Positions 1 through 10,133 of a stretch of DNA of 27,837 bases are shown one piece after another. The DNA comes from Lentinula raphanica (Eukaryota; Basidiomycota; Agaricomycetes; Agaricales; Omphalotaceae): the NCBI GenBank assembly GCA_027919835.1, contig JANVFP010000069.1:1-27837 (forward strand). Direction: 5' to 3'. The translations under genes were made by a program, and so were the position numbers. The notes under the pieces were generated by a model. That model ran no database searches. It was not told the origin of the DNA and worked only from the letters and a program-made list of their open reading frames with translations. The stretch's first letter is position 1. Each line of letters starts with the position of its first letter.

Positions 1-1006
1 ATCAAAATTTAAATGGTCACTAACGAAAAAAGGACCATGCTCAAAGGGCTTACCGTTTGAATTTACTAGTTCCGAAAGAACCCACGAAATATCGCGTAGG
101 GCTGACTCCCAGTCAGACGAGGGACTCTCCAACGAAGATACCACCAATGCAAAGAAACAACAAGGCTAAGCATCCCATTCTGGCCGGGACGGTCAAACTC
201 ATCCCATTCTCCTTCGCCACTGCCGTCGACCACGACTCTACCTGATATATCGCATTCCCGCCATTCGGATTGATCATTGAATACCAAACCCACCATTCGG
301 AGGAGAATTCGGCTAAAGTCCCAAATTTTTCATCGGGGGAGGGCGAGAGACCGGCTTTCGGTTCTGGAACCACCACGCGAATGCCTTAGGACGTCCAGTC
401 GGTGGAAAAGTGGATCCCTGGAATAGAGGATAGAAATCAGTAGTGTAAAAACAACGCATCAATCATACTCACGCTGCCATTCGGATTTTTGAATGAATGA
501 TATCGTTCTAAGGTTACCAAATCAGAGAGGGCTTTGTGCCATAGAGGATCTTGAGGACAGTTCTCCGTGGTCAGGGCTTCGTAGGCATCGGAGAGCCATT
601 TGGGACAGCCAGTCATATCGACTGAATCAGCCGACGGAGTGGAGGCCGCCGAAGAACTTGAGGGAAGGGTAGCGGAAGAAATACCAGTAGATACATTATT
701 GGGCGCTGGAACAGGCGAGTTGGCCATGGGAGAATGGGTATTTTCGGAGTTGGCCGCGATAGGAGTGGAAGGAATATTGGGCGCTGAAGGGACGTTTCCA
801 GCCACAGGGGAGTTGGACACTGTAGGAATCATGGGCGCGACGTTTTCGGAGTTGGTCGATGTAGGAGTCATGCGTTCAGCCACAGGGGAGTGGGGCGCTC
901 CTGGAATATTGTCACCTTGTAAAGATTGTTCTTCCGGGATGGATGAGTTGGCAAGTTGAGACGTAGTTGATTGAGATGACCGTTCTTCTGGGTCAGGGGA
1001 ACAAGC

Positions 1007-1129
1007 CTTCGAGGGTTGAACAGGCGAGGAAGAGGCATTGGAAGGAGGAGAAGACTGAGAGTGTGGCTTCGAGGGTTGGACAGGCGAGGAAGAGGCATTG
1101 GAAGGAGGAGGAGAAGACTGAGAGTGTGG
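1007..1129. repeat. Two-unit minisatellite in the Ser/Pro linker
   Basis: Two tandem units (1007-1066, 60 bp; 1067-1129, 63 bp) differ by a few bases and one 3-bp step. On the minus strand they encode two copies of a PHSQSSPP(P)SNASSSPVQ-type peptide inside exon 5 of copy 1. The length difference is a multiple of three, so the frame is kept. Confidence 0.85.
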
Positions 1130-1392
1130 CTCTGCCGAGCTAGAGGAAGATTCCGAGGGCTGGAAAGCCGAGAATCCATTCTCAATGATGTCGGTAGCTG
1201 TGCGACCACCGGTGATTTGCAACATGGCCCACTTATTTCGCAGGATGTTGTTGTTACGTGTGAAGTCGTATTGCGATTGCCGCTGACAGAGAATGTCCAT
1301 TTGAAGACGTCGATCTTTGTCGGAGAGACTCTTGAGATATTCCACGCTTTCGGGATAGAGCAAGCGTTGACGGGCAGGGTGCAAGCGAGGTT

Positions 1393-1540
1393 CGTCGTCT
1401 TCGTCTTCGTCCTCCTCCTCCTCCTCCTCCTCCTCCTCTCCCTCTCCTGCATTTTCTTCATCTTCGTACTCTTCGTCTTCGTACTCCTCGTCTTTGTCCG
1501 CGTCTTCGTCCGCATCTTCATCCGCGTCTTCGTCCGCGTC
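1393..1540. repeat. Trinucleotide and 12-mer repeats encoding an acidic tract
   Basis: A (CTC)n run at 1411-1440 and three 12-bp units of GTCTTCGTCCGC type (1502-1537) encode the Glu run and the DADEDADED run of copy 1 exon 5 on the minus strand. Copy 2 has a Glu-dominated tract of different composition at the same place. Confidence 0.85.
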
Positions 1541-3102
1541 GGTTCGCTTCTTGGGTTTCGGTCTGAGCCTACTTCTGATGGATGGTTCAGGATCCGGTCT
1601 TGGTTGTTCGATAGGTGTATCAGGATCGGGAAGGGTGAATAGCGAAGAGTCTTTGATTAGGGGCTGAGGAGTTTGCTTCGGCGTTTGTTCAACATCGTTA
1701 GCCGAATCTGTTTTGAGTTTGGAGCCTAGTTCAAAGCTTAGGTCAGGATACACTCAATAGGAAAGTGAATTCAAACGTCGCACCTGTAGCAGCATGCAAA
1801 AAATGTAAGAACGAATTCAAAACCTTTTCCCCGAAGTCATCAGAATTCCACTCGTGGAATTTTAAACCGTTTACGGTCCCTGAGCTGATTCTGAAAGACG
1901 CTTGAGTCAATATCGCAGCCAATGTGATCAAGACTTACGCGAGCACGGCGAAGTCAGCTTTGGGGTCGTGGGTGTTTTCGGGCGGTGCGCCAGCCAGCAA
2001 AGTGAGCCACAAGCCGGTATGAGCCCGGATCGCATCCAAGAGAGGTTGAATAAAAGTAAGGAGATTTGCACGGCATCTGAGTGATAGTGAGCTCAGGTGT
2101 AAGGGAGGGAAAAAGGGACATACAATTGTTTTTCAGCATCTGTAAGCTCGTCGACTCCCTCCAAGGAAAAACCTTCGCCAGAGATCACCTTCTTGAAGGC
2201 GGAGACACGAGACGAATGCTGAGTAGAGTTTTCGAGCGAAATTTTCTCCTTCACGTCATCGGGTTGTTGATTGTATAGTTCTTCCGCCAATTCACATTGC
2301 CTTTTTATACGTTCAGCCTTGGAAGGGGGATTGTCGGTGGTGGCCGCTTGATAGTGCTTCTGGAATTGGTCGCGATACTCGGGATGGGACATGAAATGCT
2401 TGAAGTCGGGTTTACGACGAGGTCGCTTCAGCTTGGTGGTCTGATTGAGTTGGTTATTGATATGCTTAAACGCCTCGCCGCCATTCCTCTGAGCAGGTCG
2501 TTGCGTCTGACGATGAATCCAGTTTTTGACCTCCTAGTAAAAGCTAAGATCAAACGAGACACAAAGGAACAGCGGGTGTTACTCACAGCTTGTCCTTGCC
2601 TGACAGTCTTCAGCAGAAGGTCATCGCGGGCAGCTTCCAATTCCTGGCGCTCTTGGTCGGGGAGGGAAGCACTGGTGTCACGAAGGATGGCGTATTCAGC
2701 CGGCTCCGACGTGGTATGCCAAGGAAATTTCTGGAAATATTCGTGCGTCGTGTTCAAAATCCAGGCGCCGCGCTCCTTCCTGGTTGAGAGAGAGAGGTAC
2801 GCGTCGATACGCGACTGTAAAAATTCGAGCTGAGGACCCTGGAATTTCCCCTGATTCCCTCGTTTCTTCTTTGAAGGAATTTGAGTGGATGATTGCTGAG
2901 TGGGTGCGCTATCATTCGTCTGAGTATTGTCGGAGGATGGTGGTAGACCCTCAGAAGCGGGAGCAGATGAAGGACTGGTGGTAGACGAAGGACTGTGGGC
3001 AGTGGGTTGAGATTGGGAAATAGCAGGTACACTGCCTCCAGACCCAAGGGATTGGTCCTCGACATCAGCGGTGGGGCCGTCAGATGAAGTAGCGTTGGGC
3101 AT

Positions 3103-3405
3103 TGAATAATGTGAGTGGTAGAGGTAAGAGGTGAGAGGTGAACGTGAGTAAGCGCCCAAGCATGAAATTAAAATGTAAAAAAGAGGAAATAATGTAAAAT
3201 GTAAGCATGCCGAGCCTGCGCCGAAGCCATTTTCCGAGGCCCTAGATATCCAGTGAGTGTAGGTAAGCATGCCGAGGAGCCGGTAGAGCCATTCCTGAGC
3301 GCCCCAATATATGTGTTGAGTGTGTGGGTTAGTGCCCCACTGTTATGCAAAACTACCCACAGGCACTTGCCTATATGTTATGCGTAGGAGTTACAGCTAC
3401 AGCTG
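3103..3405 (-). repeat. Conserved 5' module of gene-family copy 1 (unit boundary at 3405)
   Basis: Read on the minus strand, similarity to the region upstream of copy 2 begins abruptly at CAGCTGTAGCTGTAACTC (3405 downwards). It continues through a TAYGCATAACA block, the near-palindrome AGGCAANTGCCT and a CGGCTCCTCGGCAT block to the start codon. The spacing is 303 bp here and 305 bp in copy 2. The sequences outside the boundary differ (Spt5-like gene here, another gene family there), so this looks like one terminus of a duplicated or mobile unit that carries the gene. Two units spaced 62 bp apart (3201-3262 and 3263 to about 3325) form a decayed tandem duplication inside it. Confidence 0.6.
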
Positions 3406-4345
3406 TCTCGTTTGTGTCGTATGAGGTCATCTTGGACGCATTTTGCAGGATTGAAAAGTTGGGGAGGAGGTCGAGATGGCAGCTTGCATTTAGAAGAGAG
3501 AGAAGGTGCCGAAGGACCATCTTCATCGGTGAAGTGAAGACGAGGCACAACCATGACGCGAACGCCTCTGATTGAAGCTTCATCGCGGAAATCATCGACT
3601 ACGAGTCCGATGTCACCCTTGTAAAGACCCAGTTTAATCTGAACCCATTGACCAGGAACGAACACAGGTTCTATGTCATTCGATGGGATAGTGAGACATC
3701 GGTTCAGTTCCTCTTCGGGTACGATAGCTAGCGTAGATAGCTTGAGATCTGAATACTCGCGAAGAACTTCTCTTAGCGAGCTAATGCCTGATCTAGTGAA
3801 GCTAGCCTCCAGATAGAGATAACCAACGTCACGGGGGTTGTAGAACGCCGCTTGTAGTTTGCGCGACAAGCTTTTGTGCCTCATCATGAGCTCATATACA
3901 AGGAAATATTCTTGTCGAGGCTGAAGACATGAGATTGAGTGTATAAACTTGCCAGAAAGCAAAACGAAACACTGACAGTGCATTTGACTCGCCAAAGGGG
4001 CCAATCCTGTCCTTGTAACCATACTCGATTAGAAAGATCTTCTGGTACGTCTGTAGGGGTGATGAAGTCTCTATGGATATAGGTGTTTTCGATATGTCCC
4101 ACGAGCGCGTCTAGCCTTGTGGTACGAGGGGAGTTGAGAGTTTGTGAATGGGTAGGTCGACTCGGTATGCTTGAGAGTTCCAAATTCGAATCGGCAGGTT
4201 CAGAGGACGAATAAGGCTCTGTAATCACCGTCAAAATTGGCCAAGTTAGAACAAAAAGACGTACCTTCTACATCGACCTGGTCCTCGAACCCACCATTGC
4301 CCTCAACGTCAGTGAAATACTCCTCATCACTGTCATCAGCAAAAT
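3406..4345 (-). pseudogene. Spt5-like NGN/KOW protein, 3'-truncated
   Basis: Three exons can be spliced: about 4265-4345, 3977-4218 and 3920 downwards, with phase-compatible introns (GTACGT...TACAG and GTCAGT...TTCAG). The first ends in an acidic stretch (DDSDEEYFTDVEG), as in Spt5 N-termini. The next leads into WRVKC, continued after splicing by PRQEYFLVYELMM; this with VGYLYLEASF resembles an NGN domain. A KOW-type motif follows: GQWVQIKLGLYKGDIGLVV. Known role of the family: transcription elongation with RNA polymerase II; multicopy short Spt5-like genes occur in mushroom fungi. The frame runs straight into the boundary of the copy 1 unit at 3405 and ends in foreign residues (SCSCNSYA), so the 3' part has been cut off by that unit. 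The 5' side is broken up by MITE-like insertions from 4334 on. A possible upstream remnant (MEELTKDQF in translation) lies at about 4851-4890. Confidence 0.65.
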
Positions 4346-4556
4346 CACCTTGTCTCTGGAGACTCCAGGGACACCCCCCAAATCCTGAGCAACCTCAGAG
4401 TAATAAAAGTGCTTTAGAGTCTCTGGGCATCTCTGGGCGTCTTTGAAGATCTCTGAGGGTGTCAAAATTTCTCTAAGAGAGCTGAAAGAGATAAAATCTC
4501 TCTAGGATTTGGGGGTGTCCCTGGAGTCTCCAGAGACAGGTGTGATTTTCCTGATG
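4334..4556. mobile_element. MITE-like inverted repeat, element 1
   Basis: Termini CATCAGCAAAATCACC and GGTGTGATTTTCCTGATG are inverted copies, and the repeat continues inward for about 55 bp on each side (TGTCTCTGGAGACTCC, ACACCCCCCAAATCCT). Size is 223 bp with no coding capacity. The flanks are GT on both sides. Its left end merges with the acidic exon of the Spt5-like gene. Confidence 0.7.
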
Positions 4557-4570
4557 GTCTTGAGCCTCTA

Positions 4571-4850
4571 CATCAGGAAAATATTCCCATCTCTAGAGTC
4601 CCTAGAGATACCCCCCAATTCCTAGGCTGCTCAGAGATTTTTGTGAGCTTTGAAAGATCAAAAAACATCCTAGAGATCCTGAAAGATCCTGAAAGCATCT
4701 GAAAGCACCAGAAAGCACCAGAAAGCACTAGAAAGCACCCAGAGAATTTTTAGAAGCCTCAAAGAACTCAGATATTCTAGGCTCTCTGAGACTACCTAGG
4801 AATTGGAGGGTATCTCTGGGGACTCTAGAGATGAGAATATTTTCCTGATG
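4571..4850. mobile_element. MITE-like inverted repeat, element 2 (TA flanks)
   Basis: Termini CATCAGGAAAATATTC and GAATATTTTCCTGATG are inverted copies, and the similarity extends inward about 55 bp. It is flanked by TA on both sides (TA before 4571, TA after 4850), as for Tc1/mariner-type MITEs. It belongs to the same family as the element at 4334-4556 (shared CATCAGNAAAAT ends and CCCCCCAAWTCCT block). The centre holds short tandem units of CTGAAAGCACC type (about 4675-4740). Confidence 0.72.
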
Positions 4851-5050
4851 TAGATCGATAAACTGGTCCTTCGTGAGTTCCTCCATCGCAACGCCACTGG
4901 CCATTCAAGTCGAATTTCGAATACCTGATTTTTCTTCATTATTGGTAGTCCTGACGTTAAGCAAAGGATTAGTTTCACTCGTGGTACTCAGTAGGCTTTG
5001 GATCATACTTAATTAATACAACATGCTACGGTACTCTAAATTCTTGTTGA
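4851..5050. other. Unresolved stretch between hairpin elements
   Basis: About 200 bp that may hold a remnant of the upstream Spt5-like exon on the minus strand (a short open stretch next to 4850). I see no complete gene. Confidence 0.3.
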
Positions 5051-5330
5051 ATAGTTGCCACCCAACATATGCAGGTGGAAGTTGGAGACGAAGAAACGAG
5101 AAATTGCTCATATGGCTGACGCTGCGTGATGAGTGTTCACGCGTCAGATTCCCCCACTAAAATGGAAGGTAGTTCACAGATCGTTTCTAGAACCTTTTGG
5201 CGCCGTGAACTAGCTTCCATTTTCGTGGGCGAATCTGACGCGTGAGCACTCATCACGCAGCGTCAGCCACATGAGCAATTTCTCGCTTCTTCGTCTCGAA
5301 CTTCCACCTTCTTTGTCGGTGGCCAGCTAT
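5051..5330. mobile_element. Hairpin (MITE-like) element of about 280 bp
   Basis: Two inverted arms of about 120 bp (about 5051-5174 and 5206-5330) share AGGTGGAAGTT, GAGACGAAGAA, GAGAAATTGCTCAT, GGCTGACGCTGCGTGATGAG, CACGCGTCAGATTC and the outer ATAGYTGGCCACC block, with a loop of about 30 bp. No coding capacity. No target duplication that I can define. Confidence 0.72.
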
Positions 5331-5807
5331 GCACTGAGTTTTGGCCTCTCTTCAGTCATAAGTAGAGGTAGACATGTATACTACATCTATGATATTACTA
5401 GCTAAGCTCAAACAATAGTTAAGATTATTGAGAAGCCTGGAAATCCAGAAATCGTTGTGCAAGTTCGTTCTGCGCATCAGCCTCCCAGAAGTCACTATGC
5501 ACAATGCTCAGAATAAGCAGAGCTCCTCCTCCTCAATCCCCCGAAGTAAAGCTGTTGATGGGTATGTTCCTATCACAAACTTGGGAAGAATTTGACGCTG
5601 AAAGGGTTGATACAGAGCGTCCGTCATATGTCGATTACAAAAAGAAGGAGATGATATAACATACGGAGAGGTTTGAGAGCACATCAGTATGCGGTTTAGA
5701 GAAATTTGAGATGCTCAAAAGTTCGAGTCATCCACCGACGTCCATAACTTAGGACCGGGAATGCCTATCCGAATATCAGCAATGCTTCGCTACAGACGCG
5801 AATCAAC
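5331..5807. other. No recognisable gene
   Basis: No open frame, repeat pair or RNA gene is convincing here. It lies downstream (minus strand) of the WD40 pseudogene and may contain its 3' untranslated DNA. Confidence 0.4.
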
Positions 5808-6364
5808 CTACCAAGATATCTCCAAGACGAATAATCCAGACAGGATCACCAATAACAATCCAATGGACCTCCTCCCAGATGTTAATCTGCGTCGGAGTCT
5901 CTCTTGAGTGGTCACAACTCTCTCCCAGATCTGTATCTCCGGTCTCTTCACATTCTCTCCTGAAAGCCCACGAAAATCAATGGGACACCGGAAATTCGAT
6001 CGTCTAACTCGATGTCAATGGGTTTTGTATCGTTGAAAAAAAAGAATCTTACCGAGATGGACTGAACCCAGTCCCTGATACAACATGGATTCTATCGGTC
6101 ACTTCTCCTGTGCGGGATCGAACATGTATATTGCGCCGTGGTCACTACCGCTGACGATGTACTTGTACCATCGAGAAAGGCGACGTTACGAGATCTGCAC
6201 TCTCTATGCGGGACTTCGAAAGTCTTCACTCTCTCTGTTCCGCCCATTTTGAACAGAGCGACTCCTTCGGATACATCATCGAGGATGAGAGCATCATCTT
6301 TCGTGTTCAGGATGGCATGACCTCTATAGGTGAGTTAGCGCAACACTTGAGCGTCCTTCCAGGA

Positions 6365-6371
6365 CTCACAT
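6365..6371. repeat. Target-site duplication of element A, left copy
   Basis: CTCACAT immediately precedes the terminus CAGCTGATACTG and is repeated immediately after the right terminus. On the minus strand it reads ATGTGAG and spans the splice donor of a WD40 gene intron. Confidence 0.88.
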
Positions 6372-9331
6372 CAGCTGATACTGTAAAGCTTTTGTAAAAA
6401 GACCATCCAGGAGCTTTTGAAAATAGTTGTGACACACAGAGGGGCTCCGGAAATGGCTCCGGGGGTGGCATGCCTGTCACCACCTGTCACATCTGACCTA
6501 TATTTACTGTTTTGGGTAATAATAAATCCAGATATTAAATAAGCAGTACATTTGTAAAAAATCCTGATAAACTATAAAAATTCAAAAAAACCCAAAAAAC
6601 CTAATTAGGTCAAATTGGGGTATGTAACAAAATAGCCTTATATGGTAAAAAATGCTGTAGATCTATCTAGGTGCTAAAAATAGCCAAAAAATCACTAAAA
6701 TGCTAAAAATATGTAGGGATGGTATATAGCCTATTGCAGATCCAGGCATCCGAAAATTACCAAAAAAGGAAATTTTTGATGATGATGTCATCTTGTAGCA
6801 AAAATCTGAAAAAAATCCTAAAAATAGTCAAAAAATTCAGGGGTGCCTTGTTGGCCCTGAAAATGCAAAATAAAAAAAATACGCGACAAGTGTAAAAATT
6901 TGTTACTCCAAATCATACCAAATCCATATATAGTATATATAATGTATATGCTATATTTAGCATCCTAGTACCCTCATTGGGCTAAAAATAGATCTCATCT
7001 GGTAGCAAAAAATCTGAAAAAATCATAAAAAATACTCAAAAAATTAGGGGTGCCTCATTGGCCCTGAAAATGCAAAATAAAAAAATTTGACACAATTGAA
7101 AAACAACATCATTCCAAATCTTATCAAATTTACTATATAGTTAGTATATATTATGTATATACTATTTATAGCATCCCTAGTACCCTCAATCACTTATATC
7201 ACTCAAGAATCCTACCAAACTGACAACATTGAGTAAATGTAATGTACATGGTATTTTTAGCACACCTAGTACCCTTAAAAACTCAGAACAATTTATATCA
7301 CTCAATATGTTCAGTATACTTAGTACTCATCACATTTAACACACTAAAACTCGGAACAGTACTTATATGTATCATACTTAACACAGTTGGCAATGAAAAT
7401 ACTCAAAACAGTGTTATCAGTCACTATACTTAACACACTTAACAGTCAAAAAGTCGGAATAATGTTACTTGATATACATAACACACTCATTGTTATACTA
7501 CAACACACTTATAACAACGAGTTTTGGGCGCTTATGGGTGCTTATTTGGTATTTTTGAGTCGAAATTCTTTAATAGCACACTCAATAATTTTTGTGTGGG
7601 GTTTATACTGTGTAAGGATGTTGTTTATATCATACTACACTTGATACAATTTGGAGAACTCAAGATTACAGCCTGTGGGGCTGGCTATATTGTGATCTTT
7701 TGTGATATAACAGTGTTTTATGTAAATGTCAATGCATACACCCATGTTATGAAGTCAAACTGACTGGGTCATGGAAAGAGTCATCCTACAACCTATTCCA
7801 TGCTAACTCTATGTGATACAGCCAAGAGATCTGTAATGGGGGTCATTGAATATGACATCTATTGTTACATGTAGGTGTAGACATCTACATGAAACATGTA
7901 CATATATATCACAGAGTCCAATAGTCATAGTGAGTATCTGAACCATGTCCAGACACTTCTAGTAGACTGTAGGAGTCATTCCTTCATGAACCACTATCAG
8001 TATACTTGCATTACATGGACATATGCATTGACATTTACATAAAACACTAATATTACAAAAGATCACAATATAGCCAGCCCCACAGGCTGTAATCTTGAGT
8101 TCTCCAAATTGTATCAAGTGTAGTATGATATACACATCCCACACTGTGCTATTGAAAGAATTTCGACTCAAAAATACCAAATAAGCACCCATAAGCGCCC
8201 AAAACTCGTTGTTATAAGTGTGTTGTAGACTATCTACTCCGACTTTGACTGTTAAGTGTGTTAAGTATAGTGACTGATAACACTGTTTTGAGTATTTTCA
8301 TTGCCAACTGTGTTAAGTATGATACATATAAGTACTGTTCCGAGTTTTAGTGTGTTAAATGTGATGAGTACTAAGTATACTGAACATATTGAGTGATATA
8401 AATTGTTCTGAGTTTTTAAGGGTACTAGGTGTGCTAAAAATACCATGTACATTACATTTACTCAATGTTGTCAGTTTGGTAGGATTCTTGAGTGATATAA
8501 GTGATTGAGAGGTACTAGGGATGCTATAAATAGTATATACATAATATATACTAACTATATAGTAAATTTGATAAGATTTGGAATGATGTTGTTTTTCAAT
8601 TGTGTCATGTCAATTTTTTTATTTTGCATTTTCAGGGCCAATGAGGCACCCCTTTTTTGAGTATTTTTATGATTTTTTCAGATTTTTTGCTACCAGATGA
8701 GATTAAGTTCTATTTTTAGCCCAATGAGGGTACTAGGATGCTAAATATAGCATATACATTATATATACTGACTATATAGTGGATTTGGTATGATTTGGAG
8801 TAACAAAAATTTTTACACTTGTCGCGTATTTTTTTTATTTTGCATTTTCAGGGCCAACAAGGCACCCCTGATTTTTTGACTATTTTTAGGATTTTTTTCA
8901 GATTTTTTGCTACAAGATGACATCATCATCAAAAATTTCCTTTTTGGTAATTTTCGGATGCCTGGATCTGCAATAGGCTATACCATCCCTACATATTTTT
9001 AGCATTTTTTTTTTTTAGCTAGATTCCTACAGCATTTTTTACCATATAAGGCTATTTTGTTTACATACCCCAATTTGACCTAATTAGGTTTTTTTGGGTT
9101 TTTTTGAATTTTTATAGTTTATCAGGATTTTTTACAAATGTACTGCTTATTTAATATCTGGATAATTATTAATTACCCAAAACAGTAAATATAGGTCAGA
9201 TGTGACAGGTGGTGACAGGCATGCCCACCCCCGGAGCCATTTCCGGAGCCCCCTCTGTGTCGTCACAACTATTTTCAAAAGCTCCTGGATAACTCATCAG
9301 GTCTTTTACAAAAGCTTCACAGTATCCTGTG
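6372..9331 (+). mobile_element. Giant inverted-repeat element A (non-autonomous, 2960 bp)
   Basis: Left terminus CAGCTGATACTGTAAAGC; right terminus the complement of CACAGGATACTGTGAAGC. Arms at 6372-7739 and 8022-9331 are inverted, near-identical copies; the same 63-codon stretch occurs at 7242-7433 (+) and 8261-8452 (-). The core at 7740-8021 is single copy. The right arm has small deletions relative to the left (near 8135 and 8230). The element is AT-rich, with only short frames, so it must be mobilised in trans. The terminal 150 bp contain GGCTCCGGAAATGGCTCCGG and a doubled CCTGTCAC motif, possible transposase-binding repeats. A 7-bp target duplication and CA...TG ends do not settle a superfamily: hAT elements make 8 bp, and P- or Dada-like elements make about 6-8 bp as I recall. 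Confidence 0.88.
7740..8021 (+). other. Single-copy core of element A
   Basis: A non-repeated centre of about 282 bp between the arms, also present in B (19900-20191, same orientation) and D (26541-26832, opposite orientation). It defines the orientation of an otherwise symmetrical element. No open frame of note. Confidence 0.75.
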
Positions 9332-9338
9332 CTCACAT
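9332..9338. repeat. Target-site duplication of element A, right copy
   Basis: CTCACAT directly follows the terminus ATCCTGTG; exact match to 6365-6371. Confidence 0.88.
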
Positions 9339-10133
9339 TACTATGCCTGTCGTCTTCGACTTCAAGATTTTGCCTGCGTTGTCCAGGATATAACTTAGTG
9401 GCCAAAGTAAGTTCAAGTCTTCATGTCCGTTGTTCCTGTACTACATAACGCTGTCTTCTCTACCAAAGGACCATAGTTCTGGTCCTCGCACGCCAACCTG
9501 CCCAAACGCGACCGCTGCGGCCAGTGCCTGACAATGAGACAGACTTGACCGTACGAGGCACCATCCCCTCGTCGATCACGAATCTGTGGATGATCTCAGC
9601 GTGATGTACAACAGCAAGCTGGCCCGAGTTGGTGTCGTAAGCCATCGCAGTGATCTCATTACCATTGGCTCCCTCCCTCTCTCGCGAGAACTAATAGGTT
9701 CGTCAGATCCTATATACTTATATGCATTCTGACGATGAACTCACCCCATCTGCTTTTATTTGCTTTTATTCGTTGCAGATGCATAGAAAGCCATGCTCTG
9801 TGCCATAGGCCAGTCCCTCATCCTCGTTATCAGGGCGTGTCAGCCAGACTATGGCTGTCGTGATACCTCGATCTGATACTCCCGTCGGGCAAGAGAGTGG
9901 TTTTGCATTCGACACTTGCCAGATCTTTGTCCCAGCTTCGCCTATGCAAATGTGAGTGATACATTTTCAAAAGATCATGCAGATGCAAGAAACTTACCTC
10001 CAGAAGCCAAATAGAAACCTAATGGGTGTGCTGCAATGCAAGCCACAGCTCCGTAGTGGCCTCTCAAAACTCCGCGTAGGCTGTACTTATGTTGCTCGCT
10101 GGTGATAGCGTTGGAGGCTTGAAATATGTTCAT

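Larger units (their letters stand above)
54..3102 (-). pseudogene. Multicopy Agaricomycete hypothetical gene, copy 1 (six exons, frameshifted)
   Basis: Exons inferred from splice sites and comparison with copy 2 (15506-18487): 2587-3102, 2124-2533, 1939-2076, 1784-1900, 473-1752 and 54-417; all introns are about 31-56 nt. The product starts MPNATSSDG, with a Ser/Pro-rich N-terminus, a basic patch (KKKRGNQGKF), then LEFLQSRIDAYLSLS. Exon 3 carries AHTGLWLTLLAGAPP and exon 4 FHEWNSDDF. Exon 5 has a long Asp/Glu tract, EPRLHPARQ, a Ser/Pro linker and TGCPKWLSDAYEALT. Exon 6 has FAWWFQNRK, WWVWYSMINP and GQNGMLSLVVSLHWW. I recognise the pattern as a multicopy hypothetical family of mushroom-forming fungi; I know no function. 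Copy 1 has a 1-bp insertion in exon 4 (near 1875) and indels in exon 6 (near 340, 270 and 128). Exon 6 ends at a GTAAGC donor and the gene continues off the window. Exons 1-3 and 5 are open. Confidence 0.72.
5808..10133 (-). pseudogene. WD40-repeat protein pseudogene split by element A
   Basis: Exons on the minus strand: 9998-10133, 9745-9941, 9337-9690 (probably with a further intron near 9386-9452), then after element A 6053-6323 and 5808-6003. Recognisable pieces are RGHYGAVACIAAHPLGFYLA, SGGEAGTKIWQVSNAK (a WD-type blade ending in IWQ), MAYDTNSGQLAVVHHAEI, GPELWSFGRED, LDNAGKILKSKTTG, GHAILNTKDDALILDD, RSRNVAFLDG and YIVSGSDHGAIYMFD. The last exon encodes RPEIQIWERV and a hydrophobic C-terminal segment (GLLLVILSGLFVL) before TAG, suggesting a tail anchor. 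I recognise a WD40-repeat family expanded in Agaricomycetes. Single-base indels break the frame near 9768, 9515, 6158 and 5985, so it is a pseudogene independent of the transposon. Element A lies inside the intron whose original donor is AT|GTGAGT and acceptor CCTATAG (6324). Confidence 0.75.

Noticed and set aside
600..959. Long open frames antisense to the acidic and Ser/Pro-rich exons (also 868-1521, 1016-1642, 16963-17214, 17594-17941)
   Set aside because: Shadows of biased codon composition. The sense frames carry conserved motifs shared by both gene copies.
7242..7433. Identical 63-codon open frame in element arms (7242-7433, 8261-8452, 19400-19594, a variant at 27136-27327)
   Set aside because: It is shared only because the arms are copies of one another. 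The frame is AT-biased, loses length in diverged copies and has no gene-like context.
6372..9331. CRISPR-like or centromeric repeat array
   Set aside because: The repeats are inverted arms and a two-unit duplication, not regularly spaced direct repeats with unique spacers; the host looks eukaryotic.
9691..9744. Hairpin TCGTCAGA...TCTGACGA in a WD40 gene intron
   Set aside because: Only 8 bp stems in an intron of a pseudogene; likely chance, with nothing to link it to a function.
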